A stretch of DNA of 64,000 bases from Lancefieldella parvula. GTDB taxonomy: Bacteria > Actinomycetota > Coriobacteriia > Coriobacteriales > Atopobiaceae. A program made the position numbers and the translations under genes. The notes under the pieces were generated by a model. That model ran no database searches. It was not told where the DNA came from and saw only the letters and a program-made list of their open reading frames with translations. Below, in pieces: positions 54,261 through 64,000 of the stretch (positions are counted from its first letter, which is position 1; each line of letters starts with the position of its first letter). Location of the stretch: positions 248,001-312,000 of the forward strand of contig CP097092.1 in NCBI GenBank assembly GCA_023300185.1. The letters are read 5' to 3'.

Positions 54261-54565
54261 AATTGGACCCTCCCAAAGAGGTACTCATTTTTCCTATGCA
54301 AAATCGCGCATATCACTAGCAGAATATGCACGCAGTAAAGATTTGCGCTAAAAATTATGCTAATGGCAAGAATCTGCAGGTCGATACCGCTTGGCGCTCG
54401 CATCCGTCGACCGCAAGTCGCGCTTACCAGCAGCTCAATGGCGCCGCGCGCCTGTTCGCAGCTCGCACTCCGCCTGCATTCCACTCGCACCCCGCACGCA
54501 CCCACCAGCCTGCGCATAACCGTTGACGGCTTATACTGCACGCCTACAGAAAATCTAAGTCGGTT
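54261..54565 (+). other. Spacer upstream of groES
   Basis: No gene supported. The part 54385-54530 is GC-rich with CTCGCA, CAGCTC and CGCACC words. I looked for a CIRCE element (TTAGCACTC) and a HAIR element and saw neither. A TTGACG hexamer at about 54522 and TATACT nearby may form a weak promoter. Confidence 0.4.
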
Positions 54566-54595
54566 TTGTAAGATTTTCGCGATATTTCGTATAAA
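54566..54595 (+). promoter_or_regulatory. Probable groESL promoter
   Basis: TTGTAA (54566-54571), 18-base spacer, TATAAA (54590-54595), 87 bases before the groES start; GGGAGG is the ribosome site. Confidence 0.5.
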
Positions 54596-54682
54596 TTGTT
54601 TTCCCGTGTGGAATAACTAATAGCGTTGGAAAAGGGCGCTTGGCGCCAATATCGGGCTTAGCCCGAAAGGGAGGTTTTCATT

Positions 54683-54973
54683 ATGAATTTGAAGCCACTT
54701 GGAGATCGTGTTCTGGTAAAGCCTGCTCCAAAAGAGGAGAAGACATCCTCTGGTCTCTACATTGCATCTGCAGCTCAGGAGCTCCCTCAGCGCGGTGAGG
54801 TCCTCGCAGTTGGAACTGGCAAGCTTGATCAGAATGGCAATCGCATCGCTCTTGATGTCAAAGTCGGCGACCAGGTATTTTACGGCAAGTTCGGCGGCAC
54901 CGAGGTCAAGGTAGACGGCGAGGAGCTCCTGCTTCTTCGTGCTGATGACATCCTTGCAGTCCTCGAGGACTAA
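54683..54973 (+). CDS. groES: Co-chaperonin GroES
   Basis: The 96-residue lid of the GroEL chamber. It begins MNLKPLGDRVLVKPAPKEEK, has the mobile loop with TSSGLYIASAAQELPQRGEV (residues about 22-41) and ends LLLRADDILAVLED, all typical. A strong GGGAGG ribosome site precedes the ATG. groEL follows after 116 bases made of degenerate CTCGCAGC repeats. No CIRCE or HAIR operator is seen upstream, so heat control must use another signal. Length is normal. Confidence 0.97.
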   Translation: MNLKPLGDRVLVKPAPKEEKTSSGLYIASAAQELPQRGEVLAVGTGKLDQNGNRIALDVKVGDQVFYGKFGGTEVKVDGEELLLLRADDILAVLED

Positions 54974-56727
<1,754 letters not shown>

Positions 56728-56748
56728 TCCGCACCTCCAAGGAACTTC

Positions 56749-56784
56749 AATCGGGTCCAGCCTCTCGCTGGGCCCGATTTTTTC
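56749..56784 (+). terminator. Terminator after groEL
   Basis: AATCGGGTCCAGC (56749-56761) pairs with GCTGGGCCCGATT (56767-56779), then TTTTTT. Confidence 0.93.
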
Positions 56785-56801
56785 TTTCGTCACAAAAACT
56801 T

Positions 56802-56870
56802 GGCGAGAAACCCATCTTGTCGTGGGCGAGAAAACCGTCTTGCCGTGGGCGAGAAACCCGTCTTGTCGTA
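56802..56870 (+). repeat. Three 23-bp tandem repeats, each starting GGCGAGAA
   Basis: Units start at 56802, 56825 and 56848, exactly 23 bases apart, each GGCGAGAAAMCCRTCTTG followed by YCGTG or a close variant. They lie in the groEL-ferredoxin spacer. The rest of 56785-57043 shows only the leader of the next gene with a GGAGAGGAGG ribosome site. Confidence 0.85.
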
Positions 56871-57043
56871 ACTGCAACGTTTCCCGCTCAGCGTCCATTA
56901 ATCGAAATCGTATGAATGTGGCGTCATTTGAGCGGAATTATTGGTCGCTACAGGTTAAAATGTTTATTTGCGACTACGCTCGGTCCATGCGACTAGCTCG
57001 CATATTTGAACCATCCGCCACGCGCCAAAGGAGAGGAGGCACC

Positions 57044-58387
57044 ATGGCACAGAACCAGAATCGTAACGAGGAGCGAGATTTTCTCGACGACCTCATTGAT
57101 ATCCAGGACTCCCTGCAGGTGCTCTCTAATCCGCTCGACGCGCTGATGGGAAGCCTGTCTATTGACCCAAATTCGGACAAGCCGTTCGAGCCAATGGACT
57201 ACAAGGAAATCCCCTGGTCAAACGCTAATCGCTGCCTGAGGTGCGCCTCGGGAAAAGCCGAGGCATGTTCTCGCTGTCTTGATGTTTGCCCAGCTAATTG
57301 CATTGATATCCACAATCAGTCCGTGCGCATCGACGATGAGGCGTGCCTGCAGTGCGGCCTCTGTGTTGCCGCGTGCCCAACCGAGACGTTCAACACGCGC
57401 CGCCACACGTCCCGCATGCTGTATGACCAGGTAGCTCGTGCAGCCTCCGCATACGAGCAGTGCTACATTACCTGCACCCGAGCTCTGGCGAGAAAACCTG
57501 AGGGCAACGAGATTTGCATGCCCTGCGTGGGTATGCTCTCGGCCGACATTTGGTTCTCGATCCTTACGGACTTTGATAACGTGAGTGTTTACCTGCCGCT
57601 GGGCGTTTGCGACCGTTGTCGCACCACCACTGGCGAGGAAGCATATACCCAGGCCATCGCTACCGCTGAGGAGTGGACGGGTGCTACGGTTGGCCTCGAG
57701 GTCGACGGCAACAACCTCAACCACAACTTTACGCGCGCCTATATTCGCTCACAGTTCATCTCCAACGCGATGAACGGTGCGGAGCGCCTGGTATCCGCGT
57801 CGACGCCTGTCCTTGCGGGCGCCAAGGCAATTGCTGACCGCATCAACTCACACGCTCGTTCCCTGGACAAACTCCAGACGCAGCTTGATGACGTGATGGG
57901 TCTGCGCACCACCGACATGAGGCAGTCCATGCTTACGCAGGATCGTCGCCTGGTCATGGGCGCCCTCCAGCACGATCCAGACCTGGCTCCTTACGTGAAG
58001 CTCGAGGCTCCTATCTGGGATTCCAGTAAGTGCACGGTCTGTGGCGACTGCAAAAATACCTGCACAACGCATGCAATCGACATCGATGAGCGGGGCAAGC
58101 TGACCATCAAGATGCCGTTCTGCGTCAACTGCGGCGCCTGCGAAATTGTCTGCCCAGAGCCTGGTGCGCTTACGATGGTGCCTATGAACACCTCTGAGCT
58201 GGTCGTTCGTGACCGCAAGGCCGAGGAAACCGAGCGTCTTGAGGCTTTGGCTCGTCGCAAGGCTCGCTTCATTTTTGACACCGGCAAAGAGCAGCTCAAA
58301 CACCTGGCGGATTCGATTACCGAGGACTCAGACGAGAGTTCTACCGCCGCCGCACAACAACCTCCAAAAGAGGATAATGGGGAGTAG
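57044..58387 (+). CDS. 4Fe-4S dicluster ferredoxin-like protein
   Basis: A 447-residue iron-sulfur protein. The N-terminal part has CLRCASGKAEACSRCLDVCP near residues 64-83 and CLQCGLCVAACPTETF near 100-115; the C-terminal part has CTVCGDCKNTCTTHAIDI near 330 and CVNCGACEIVCPEPGAL near 357. Both pairs fit bacterial 4Fe-4S clusters. The middle (residues 130-320) has more cysteines (CYITC, ICMPC, CDRC) that may bind a further cofactor. The start at 57044 follows AGGAGAGGAGG; the frame is open far upstream into groEL but that is not real. Probable electron-transfer role; partner unknown. Confidence 0.82.
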   Translation: MAQNQNRNEERDFLDDLIDIQDSLQVLSNPLDALMGSLSIDPNSDKPFEPMDYKEIPWSNANRCLRCASGKAEACSRCLDVCPANCIDIHNQSVRIDDEACLQCGLCVAACPTETFNTRRHTSRMLYDQVARAASAYEQCYITCTRALARKPEGNEICMPCVGMLSADIWFSILTDFDNVSVYLPLGVCDRCRTTTGEEAYTQAIATAEEWTGATVGLEVDGNNLNHNFTRAYIRSQFISNAMNGAERLVSASTPVLAGAKAIADRINSHARSLDKLQTQLDDVMGLRTTDMRQSMLTQDRRLVMGALQHDPDLAPYVKLEAPIWDSSKCTVCGDCKNTCTTHAIDIDERGKLTIKMPFCVNCGACEIVCPEPGALTMVPMNTSELVVRDRKAEETERLEALARRKARFIFDTGKEQLKHLADSITEDSDESSTAAAQQPPKEDNGE

Positions 58388-58485
58388 CAAGTAGCTGTGT
58401 ACACAGCACAACGCTTCTAGCTCCACGTTTTTCTCGCGAGAAACGCAAATAACCGTAACCGTCCACCGACAACAAGAGGACTCAC

Positions 58486-59550
58486 ATGTCGCTTTCAATT
58501 GGTATCGTTGGCCTGCCAAACGTTGGTAAATCCACGCTGTTCACCGCGCTGACCCGCAAGGGTGGTCTGGCTGCAAACTATCCGTTTGCTACCATCGACC
58601 CTAACGTGGGCATCGTTGACGTACCCGACGCAAGGCTCCAGAAGCTGGCCGAGATTGTCAATCCTGGTCGCATCATGCCTGCAACTGTTGAGTTTGTGGA
58701 CATCGCTGGCCTGGTCAAGGGCGCAAACGAGGGCGAGGGCCTGGGCAATCAGTTCCTGGCAAACATCCGCAACACCGACGCTATCTGCGAGGTTGTTCGT
58801 TACTTCAAAGACCCCGACGTCATCCACGTTGAGGGCCGCGTCAATCCTGACGAGGACGTTGACATCATCCAGACGGAGCTTATCCTCGCTGACCTGGGCA
58901 CCATTGAGCGCGCCCTGCCTAAGCTGGAGAAAGAGGCCAAGCGCGATAAGGACCTCCAGCCCAAGCTCAACGTGGCAAAGCGCCTTCAGGAGTGGCTGAA
59001 CGAGGGCAATCGCGCCGCTGACATGGAGATGACCGACGAGGAACGTCTGGCTGCTCGCGATCTTTTCCTGCTTACCATGAAACCAATCCTGTACGTCGCA
59101 AACGTCGACGAGGACATGCTCACTGAGCCGGCTCCTGTTATTAACGGCGTTCAGTCCATCCCTGTTTGCGCAGGTGTCGAGGCTGAGCTTGCTGACCTTG
59201 ATCCAGAGGAGGCTGCAGAGTATCTGGAGTCCCTGGGACTTGAGCACTCCGGCCTTGAGACGCTTGCTCAGGCGGCATACAAGCTGCTTGGCCTGCAGAG
59301 CTACTTCACCGCTGGTCCTATGGAGGTCAGGGCATGGACCGTCCGCATTGGCGCTAAGGCTCCCGAGGCCGCCGGCGTCATCCACTCCGATTTTGAGCGT
59401 GGCTTCATCAAGGCCGAGGTTGCCAGCTACAACGATTACGTGGAGCTGGGCGGCGAGGCCGGCTGCAAGACTGCGGGCAAGCTACGCATCGAGGGCAAGG
59501 AGTACGTGGTCGAGGACGGCGACGTCATGCACTTCCGCTTCAACGTCTAA
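58486..59550 (+). CDS. ychF: Redox-regulated ATPase YchF (Obg-like)
   Basis: A 354-residue universal P-loop ATPase that binds ribosomes. Seen: [20 protein letters not shown] at residues 3-22, [18 protein letters not shown] near 36, the G3-like [20 protein letters not shown] near 67-86, and a C-terminal TGS-type domain ending [18 protein letters not shown]. The noncanonical G4 region (LYVANVDED near 197) explains ATP preference in the family. The ATG at 58486 follows an AGAGGA ribosome site. A strong terminator built of inverted GGCGAGAA follows. Length typical. Confidence 0.96.
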   Translation: MSLSIGIVGLPNVGKSTLFTALTRKGGLAANYPFATIDPNVGIVDVPDARLQKLAEIVNPGRIMPATVEFVDIAGLVKGANEGEGLGNQFLANIRNTDAICEVVRYFKDPDVIHVEGRVNPDEDVDIIQTELILADLGTIERALPKLEKEAKRDKDLQPKLNVAKRLQEWLNEGNRAADMEMTDEERLAARDLFLLTMKPILYVANVDEDMLTEPAPVINGVQSIPVCAGVEAELADLDPEEAAEYLESLGLEHSGLETLAQAAYKLLGLQSYFTAGPMEVRAWTVRIGAKAPEAAGVIHSDFERGFIKAEVASYNDYVELGGEAGCKTAGKLRIEGKEYVVEDGDVMHFRFNV

Positions 59551-59580
59551 GCCACAAAACCGCTGACAGTAAACATGAAA

Positions 59581-59613
59581 CGGGCGAGAAGACCGGTCTT
59601 CTCGCCCGTTTTT
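59581..59613 (+). terminator. Terminator made of an inverted GGCGAGAA pair
   Basis: CGGGCGAGAAGA (59581-59592) pairs perfectly with TCTTCTCGCCCG (59597-59608), loop CCGG, then TTTTT. The following 59625-59697 is a degenerate GTCGCGGGT-type repeat spacer. Confidence 0.93.
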
Positions 59614-59697
59614 GTGTGGTGGGGTAGCGTCGCGGGTCGTCGCGGGTCACACGCTGCGCGTCGCGGGTTGCGAGCCGCTACAGGTCGCTGCAGGTCG

Positions 59698-61386
59698 CTA
59701 GCGCTTAGGAGCCTGATCGGTGCCCAGGACCACGGTAATGTCCACGTCAGTTGGGTAGGAACCGTCGTTTGCCTTGATGTTGGCGGTAGGGATATCCAGC
59801 GCTTTTGCAACACCAACGGCCTTTGCCAGGCCCGTACGCGTGCCGTCGTAGATGATAATCGAGTCGGTTGGATGCTCCAGAGAGCTGTCGGCGTAAGCGG
59901 TGTAGCCCTTAGTCTTCAGGATGCCAGCCTTCTGAGCTGCAAGCCCTTGAACGTCGGTGCCGTTGAGCACGGCAACTTCACCGGTATAGTCCGGCTTGAT
60001 GCTGTCGATAGCTGAAGGGTCTCCTCCAACGGTGCCCACAACGCCTGTGGTTTCGTCGGTACTTGCATCTTCCAGAGGAGGCAGCGCCTGGTTTACGCGA
60101 TCCATCATAGTCTTCCACGCGCTCTTATCGACAATCTCATACCACACGTCGTCAATGAGCTCGGACGTCGTCGGCGTACGTGCGGAATACATATCCTTGG
60201 AGGTGTCCATACCCCTAAACGACATGGCCAGTCCCACAATATCGGTAACGTTAAAGTCGGTAGTTACGCTCTCAGCCATGGTAGACACAGCGCCCGACAT
60301 AGAAACGGGGTCCAGCTGCAGGACTTTCTTGGCAATGGCCGTCAGAATCATGCGTTGGTTAGCCGCGCGGTAGAAGTCGCCTGCGCCGTAGTTGTCGTAC
60401 GCGTGACGACTGCGAGAAAGGCCAAGCGCTTGCTGGCCGTTGAGTTGCTGCTCTCCCGCGGGAAGGTCGATGCCCGAGTATTGCATGTCAGAAACAGCAA
60501 CGGGCAGGTTGACCGTAATGCCGCCAATAGAGTCCACAATCTTGGTGAACGACTCAAAGTCTACCTCGGCGTAGTGCGAGATGTTGACGTTTGCCAGCTT
60601 GGAAACGGCCTCGACCATTCCGGATGCGCCGCCATAGCTATACGCGGAGTTAATCTTCTGCTTTCCATGTTCTCCCAGGTCAACCATAGTATCTCGGGGG
60701 ATGGAAATCAGGGTGATCTTCTTGTTCTTAGGATCTACGCGAGCCAGAATGATAGTGTCGGCGCGGAAGTTTGCGTCGGAATCACCCCAGTTCTCTGCGC
60801 GTCCCTCGTCCTTATCCACGCCCAGAAGCAGCATGTAGAACGGGTCGGATGGTGCAACCTGTACCAGCGTGGCCTGCAGGTTTGCGTCCAAGCCCTGGCG
60901 AAGTTTTGAGTTGGTATCCAGCATCCACCAGGCAAATGCTACGCCTGCTACCAGCAGCAACGTTCCCAGGATGCCGGCAAAGATCTTAAGACCACGACCG
61001 CGAGAAGAACCTTGGCGCTTCTTGGAATATGCGCCCACACCTTCTGCGCGAGAAGGTGCATGGCTCACGGCACCCGCTCGATGTGCAGCAAAGTGGGTGT
61101 GTTTTTGCTGCTGAGCTGGGGCTTCTTCAGGCCACTCGTCGCCGACATTGGTCTGGCCAATCAAAGGCTCGCGCGTAAACCTGGAGCCGTGGGATTCGTG
61201 ATTGTTGCGAGCAGAACTTGCACCTGCGCTTCGAACGCTGCCCAGCGTGCGAGGCTGATATGCGCCCTGATTATAAGCGTCATAATCGTCCTGTGCGAAG
61301 TCCTCTGTATCGTACTCAGGGGTATCTTCGTACCTATCACGGCTGTTGTTTCCGCGATTCTGAGATGAATGTGACCTTCTGGCCAT
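59698..61386 (-). CDS. LytR-CpsA-Psr (LCP) family protein with LytR C-terminal domain
   Basis: A 562-residue cell-wall enzyme of the family that attaches glycopolymers to peptidoglycan. A long hydrophilic, low-complexity cytoplasmic N-terminus (residues 1-130, rich in Ser, Arg, Asp and Tyr) leads to one membrane helix (GLKIFAGILGTLLLVAGVAF, about 133-152). The LCP domain follows: FYMLLLGVDKDEG near 186, RADTIILARVDPKNKKITLI and SIPRDTMVDL near 213-245, and AVSDMQYSGIDLPAGEQQLN. The C-terminus has a LytR_C domain (EVAVLNGTDVQGLAAQKAGI near 470). ATG 61386 follows AAAGGAG. It may act with the surface proteins next to it, but that is inferred. Confidence 0.9.
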   Translation of the reverse strand: MARRSHSSQNRGNNSRDRYEDTPEYDTEDFAQDDYDAYNQGAYQPRTLGSVRSAGASSARNNHESHGSRFTREPLIGQTNVGDEWPEEAPAQQQKHTHFAAHRAGAVSHAPSRAEGVGAYSKKRQGSSRGRGLKIFAGILGTLLLVAGVAFAWWMLDTNSKLRQGLDANLQATLVQVAPSDPFYMLLLGVDKDEGRAENWGDSDANFRADTIILARVDPKNKKITLISIPRDTMVDLGEHGKQKINSAYSYGGASGMVEAVSKLANVNISHYAEVDFESFTKIVDSIGGITVNLPVAVSDMQYSGIDLPAGEQQLNGQQALGLSRSRHAYDNYGAGDFYRAANQRMILTAIAKKVLQLDPVSMSGAVSTMAESVTTDFNVTDIVGLAMSFRGMDTSKDMYSARTPTTSELIDDVWYEIVDKSAWKTMMDRVNQALPPLEDASTDETTGVVGTVGGDPSAIDSIKPDYTGEVAVLNGTDVQGLAAQKAGILKTKGYTAYADSSLEHPTDSIIIYDGTRTGLAKAVGVAKALDIPTANIKANDGSYPTDVDITVVLGTDQAPKR

Positions 61387-61490
61387 TGGGGCTCCTTTGT
61401 GTTTAATCTGTGTTTTGCCCAATGCGTTTTGTCAAACATCTACTATACGCAATTTTGCGTCTTTGTGCTGCATAGAAACAAACCTGCCAC

Positions 61491-61523
61491 AAAAAATCCC
61501 CGCTTCAACGTGTGAAGCGGGGA
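61491..61523 (-). terminator. Terminator after the LPXTG adhesin
   Basis: TCCCCGCTTCA (61497-61507) pairs with TGAAGCGGGGA (61513-61523); six T on the minus strand. Confidence 0.9.
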
Positions 61524-61605
61524 CGTGTGCAAGAAGTTCGTGGAGCTTGGCGCGAGAAGTACGAGCAACTTTTGCTCATGGCGTTACTTACTGCGCAACG
61601 CTGCC

Positions 61606-63432
61606 TTACTTACGGCGATCCTTCAGAGCATAGCCAAGCGTCGTAATAACGCTGCCCACGGTAGCTACTGCAACAAGAGCAATCTCGGAGAAGTCACCAG
61701 TCTCTGGAAGCTTTGGCTGCTTCTTCTTTGGCTTCTTTGGAGTCTCTGATGGAGGAGTTGCTGGTGGGGTGTTTGGAGGAGTGTTTGGTGGTGTATTTGG
61801 TGGGGTAGTAGGAGGAGTGTTTGGTGGAATCTCGGTGTTGGTAACCGTGAAGCCATCAGTCTGGTTGCCTGAGACTGCACTGGTATATCCAGTAGGAACA
61901 TTCTCTTCTACTACGGTGTAAGCAATAACGTGACCGTCTGTTGCATCGTTGCGGAGAAGACCGCTAAATGTTGCAGCCCAGTTATTGGTCTGGTCAAGAG
62001 TGACGGTCTCGGTGCTAGCAACGCCGTCTTTGTACAGCCTGACGGTAACAGGACCACCGACAGTTCCCACCCATGTCTTGTTGACCTGTACGTCAACTGT
62101 TGGGGTCTTCTCGTCTTCAACGGTCTTAATAACGCCGGTGGTTGCAGAAACGGTGAGGTTATACGTATCGGTATTGAGCTGGTAGCCAGCAGGAGCGGTA
62201 ATCTCCTGAACGTTGTAGGTGCCAGCAGGGAGCTTCTCGGTGGTAGCGGTACCGTCAGCGCCAGTAGTAATAGTCCAGGTCTTGGATGGATCGGTGGTGC
62301 TGGTCACCTTAAAGACTGCACCCGCAAGCTTGGTGTTGTGGTCGTTCTTATCTACCTTGACGATGCGGATACGAGCGATGATGGTAGAAGTACCTTCTCC
62401 GCCGGAAGTTGCGTTGCGATATACCCAATCGGAGCGGTACTCAGGGTTGTCAGAGTACATGGTAATGAGGTTACGCAGGGCAACACCAGGTACATAGGTG
62501 GTGCGATAGGTGAACTTAAAGCTCTGACCGTTGCTGAGGTCTAAGCCAGAAAGGTCAAGATCAAACGACTGTCCATCAGGAGAAATAGTGAGCATACCTG
62601 GGGTAATAGGAATGCGAGTTGCAGTTCCTGGAATGGTTGAGCCGTACTCATCAAAGCGAGCGCTCCAGAGCTCAAAGGTGTTTGGAACATAGGTAATCTC
62701 GGAAGGAAGGTCGCCGCCGCCCTGGTCGGATAGCTGGTCGTGTAGACGGACGTTGTGGAAGTTACCACCAGAGTAGTTGATGCGGCCAGTCCATTGAATC
62801 TCGTTTGCGTTGCCCTCAATAATCTTGCCCCACTTGGAGAGGAACTCAGTACGAATGGTACCAGGAGCGGTGACGTCAAACGTTACAGGAACAGGACTGC
62901 CAGAGACAGTAAAGATAAAAGATTTACCGGTACCTGTCTGAACACGCTGTGAATCAATGGTAAAGCCAAGTCGAGCGGTACCTCGCAGGTCAGTGTGGTT
63001 GTTAACGTAGTTGGTAAAGACAACACGCATGTTTCCACCAAAACCATCGGTACCAGGGGTGACGTGAGCTACTGCCATGACCTCGCCGGTTGCTGCATCG
63101 GTGATGTTAAAGGTAGATGCAGGATGAGCTGCGGTAAACCTCATCTCGTTAGGGAGGGTGACGTCAAAGTAATCGCCCGGCTCTACGTTAGCGTTTGCAG
63201 AGGCGTCCCACGTCATAGCAATGGCATACACATTTGCCTTGTTAACAACGGTAGTTGGATTACCAAAACGATCTTCAACCCTAAAGTCTGTAATGGTTGC
63301 GACAACCGCTTTAGGGGTGCCCGTAGCAGCTTCGGTGCTTGCGGTCTCAGCAAAAGCTGATTTTGCAGCAAGCGGAAGCGCCAGGACCAGCATGAAGACA
63401 AAACTTAACAGCTTAAACAGTCGTTTGTTCAT
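61606..63432 (-). CDS. LPXTG-anchored MSCRAMM-like surface adhesin
   Basis: A 608-residue cell-wall-anchored protein. A signal peptide ends near residue 29 (LALPLAAKSAFA). Residues about 40-330 form the N-terminal Ig-like adhesion region of collagen-adhesin type (MTWDASANANVEPGDYFDVT; GNANEIQWTGRINYSGG; a stretch with SDWVYRN). Residues about 345-440 are a SpaA/prealbumin-like domain (KVDKNDHNTKLAGAVFKVTS; LPAGTYNVQEITAPAGYQL), and 445-535 a Cna-B domain (VNKTWVGTVGGPVTVRLYKD). A PNTPP repeat spacer precedes LPETG near residue 575, a hydrophobic helix and KDRRK. Lys/Asn/Glu sets in such domains often form isopeptide bonds. It needs a sortase, not encoded here. Confidence 0.9.
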   Translation of the reverse strand: MNKRLFKLLSFVFMLVLALPLAAKSAFAETASTEAATGTPKAVVATITDFRVEDRFGNPTTVVNKANVYAIAMTWDASANANVEPGDYFDVTLPNEMRFTAAHPASTFNITDAATGEVMAVAHVTPGTDGFGGNMRVVFTNYVNNHTDLRGTARLGFTIDSQRVQTGTGKSFIFTVSGSPVPVTFDVTAPGTIRTEFLSKWGKIIEGNANEIQWTGRINYSGGNFHNVRLHDQLSDQGGGDLPSEITYVPNTFELWSARFDEYGSTIPGTATRIPITPGMLTISPDGQSFDLDLSGLDLSNGQSFKFTYRTTYVPGVALRNLITMYSDNPEYRSDWVYRNATSGGEGTSTIIARIRIVKVDKNDHNTKLAGAVFKVTSTTDPSKTWTITTGADGTATTEKLPAGTYNVQEITAPAGYQLNTDTYNLTVSATTGVIKTVEDEKTPTVDVQVNKTWVGTVGGPVTVRLYKDGVASTETVTLDQTNNWAATFSGLLRNDATDGHVIAYTVVEENVPTGYTSAVSGNQTDGFTVTNTEIPPNTPPTTPPNTPPNTPPNTPPATPPSETPKKPKKKQPKLPETGDFSEIALVAVATVGSVITTLGYALKDRRK

Positions 63433-63806
63433 CAGGACTCCTTTGCAATAGATGCGTCTATTTTCACCTATTACAAAGAGAATTTATTTGAGATTCTGTA
63501 TATATTTATATCGCTTTTTTAAAGTTCAAATATTTATGCAGGTACAAGGAATTTATCGGTTCTTTTTCTGATACCTTTTAAATAAAGTACAGCTAAATTC
63601 ACAGGTTCTTCACAATTGTTCACAACGAACATTCCACACTATGTGCAGCTTAGCGTAATAAAAATGGATAAATATTACTCCTAATAAATCTAAATGCTGG
63701 ACATTAGTCTCTTTTTATACGTGATTCCGAATAGGTCATTTTTCTGTATGCAATTAAGGAGGCGAGAAGCCCCGCGAAGCCTCACAAACTAGACGAGTTT
63801 CTCGCC
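63433..63806 (-). other. AT-rich leader of the adhesin gene
   Basis: No gene. Contains TATATATTTATATC-like AT-rich sequence near 63498, a TATGCAGGT word at 63535, and an inverted GGCGAGAA pair (63771-63778 and 63799-63806) facing each other. The adhesin promoter is probably here but I cannot fix its hexamers. Confidence 0.4.
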
Positions 63807-63843
63807 AAAAAAGAACGCCTTGCCACGAGGACAAGACGTTCTT
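63807..63843 (-). terminator. Terminator after the partial LPXTG protein
   Basis: AAGAACGCCTTG (63811-63822) pairs with CAAGACGTTCTT (63832-63843) with one mismatch; on the minus strand it is followed by a T-run. Confidence 0.8.
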
Positions 63844-63894
63844 GTAACGTTGTGTGAAGCTGCGCGCCCGCGCTGCTACGACTGCGCGCCAGAC

Positions 63895-64000
63895 TTACTT
63901 GCGGCGCTTAAGTGCAACTGCGCTGCCCAGTGCTGCCAAAGAACCAAAGAGGACGCCTGCAACAGAAGAGGCATCTCCGGTGTAGGGGAGGTTGGACTTC
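63895..64000 (-). CDS. LPXTG surface protein, C-terminal end (partial)
   Basis: The minus strand from the window edge reads KSNLPYTGDASSVAGVLFGS, then a hydrophobic helix and LKRRK, then a stop at 63895. This is a complete cell-wall sorting signal: LPYTG, membrane segment, basic tail. The gene runs on beyond the window, so its function cannot be judged. Together with the adhesin at 61606 it indicates a cluster of sortase substrates. Confidence 0.85.
   Translation of the reverse strand, partial: KSNLPYTGDASSVAGVLFGSLAALGSAVALKRRK

Noticed and set aside
54261..54682. CIRCE or HAIR heat-shock operator before groES
   Set aside because: No TTAGCACTC-N9-GAGTGCTAA or CTTGAGT-N7-ACTCAAG pattern is present.
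56802..56870. CRISPR array
   Set aside because: Units are contiguous with no spacers; no cas genes in the window.
58433..58446. Perfect palindrome TTTCTCGCGAGAAA before ychF
   Set aside because: It resembles the octamer but lacks the GGC/GCC edges and occurs once, so it is not counted as a copy.

Overview
The window looks like chromosome of a low-to-mid GC actinobacterium, most likely class Coriobacteriia (Lancefieldella/Atopobium-like). Support: actinobacterial-type housekeeping proteins, sortase-anchored surface proteins, an LCP wall enzyme, PTS permeases with a split transketolase, and a TsaB-RimI-TsaD fusion. The taxon is inferred; there is no rRNA in the window.

Layout. 0-14.5 kb: core genes (FtsX-like permease, rph, rdgB, nagB, a frameshifted veg, ispE, tRNA-Pro(CGG), an ascorbate-type PTS IIC/IIB plus split transketolase operon, a 3-hydroxyacyl-CoA dehydrogenase) and a candidate type I toxin. 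14.6-18.5 kb: an AT-rich restriction-modification pair, a fused m5C-m6A methyltransferase plus an HNH endonuclease. 18.6-36.5 kb: minus-strand sbcDC and a WYL regulator-recC-recB-recD operon. Almost every gene here is broken by small frameshifts, and the block also holds small duplicated genes and IS256-family scraps. 36.8-41.7 kb: a plus-strand double-AAA+ protein (split by a frameshift), a lipoprotein, and a repeat-rich exported-type protein between two inverted IS256-family 5' ends. 41.9-49 kb: a lipoprotein tyrosine phosphatase, a lactose/cellobiose-type PTS IIC, a GNAT enzyme, McrBC, and an Abi_2/HEPN gene preceded by a compact candidate small RNA. 49.4-64 kb: tsaB-rimI-tsaD fusion, nadE, groES-groEL, a ferredoxin-like protein, ychF, an LCP protein, an LPXTG adhesin and the end of a second LPXTG protein.

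Signals that cross gene boundaries: (1) the octamer GGCGAGAA occurs 28 times by my reading, 14 in each orientation, often as inverted pairs forming terminators, which is the arrangement known for DNA uptake sequences in Neisseria and Pasteurellaceae; (2) three copies of the palindrome CATGTAC-N8-GTACATG lie only inside the 23-40 kb island and may define a local regulon; (3) two homologous 183-bp elements with terminal inverted repeats lie 47 kb apart; (4) many intergenic spacers consist of their own degenerate short tandem repeats.

All coordinates and motif counts were read by eye. Frameshifts may be genuine decay or assembly errors; several lie at short homopolymers or dinucleotide runs.
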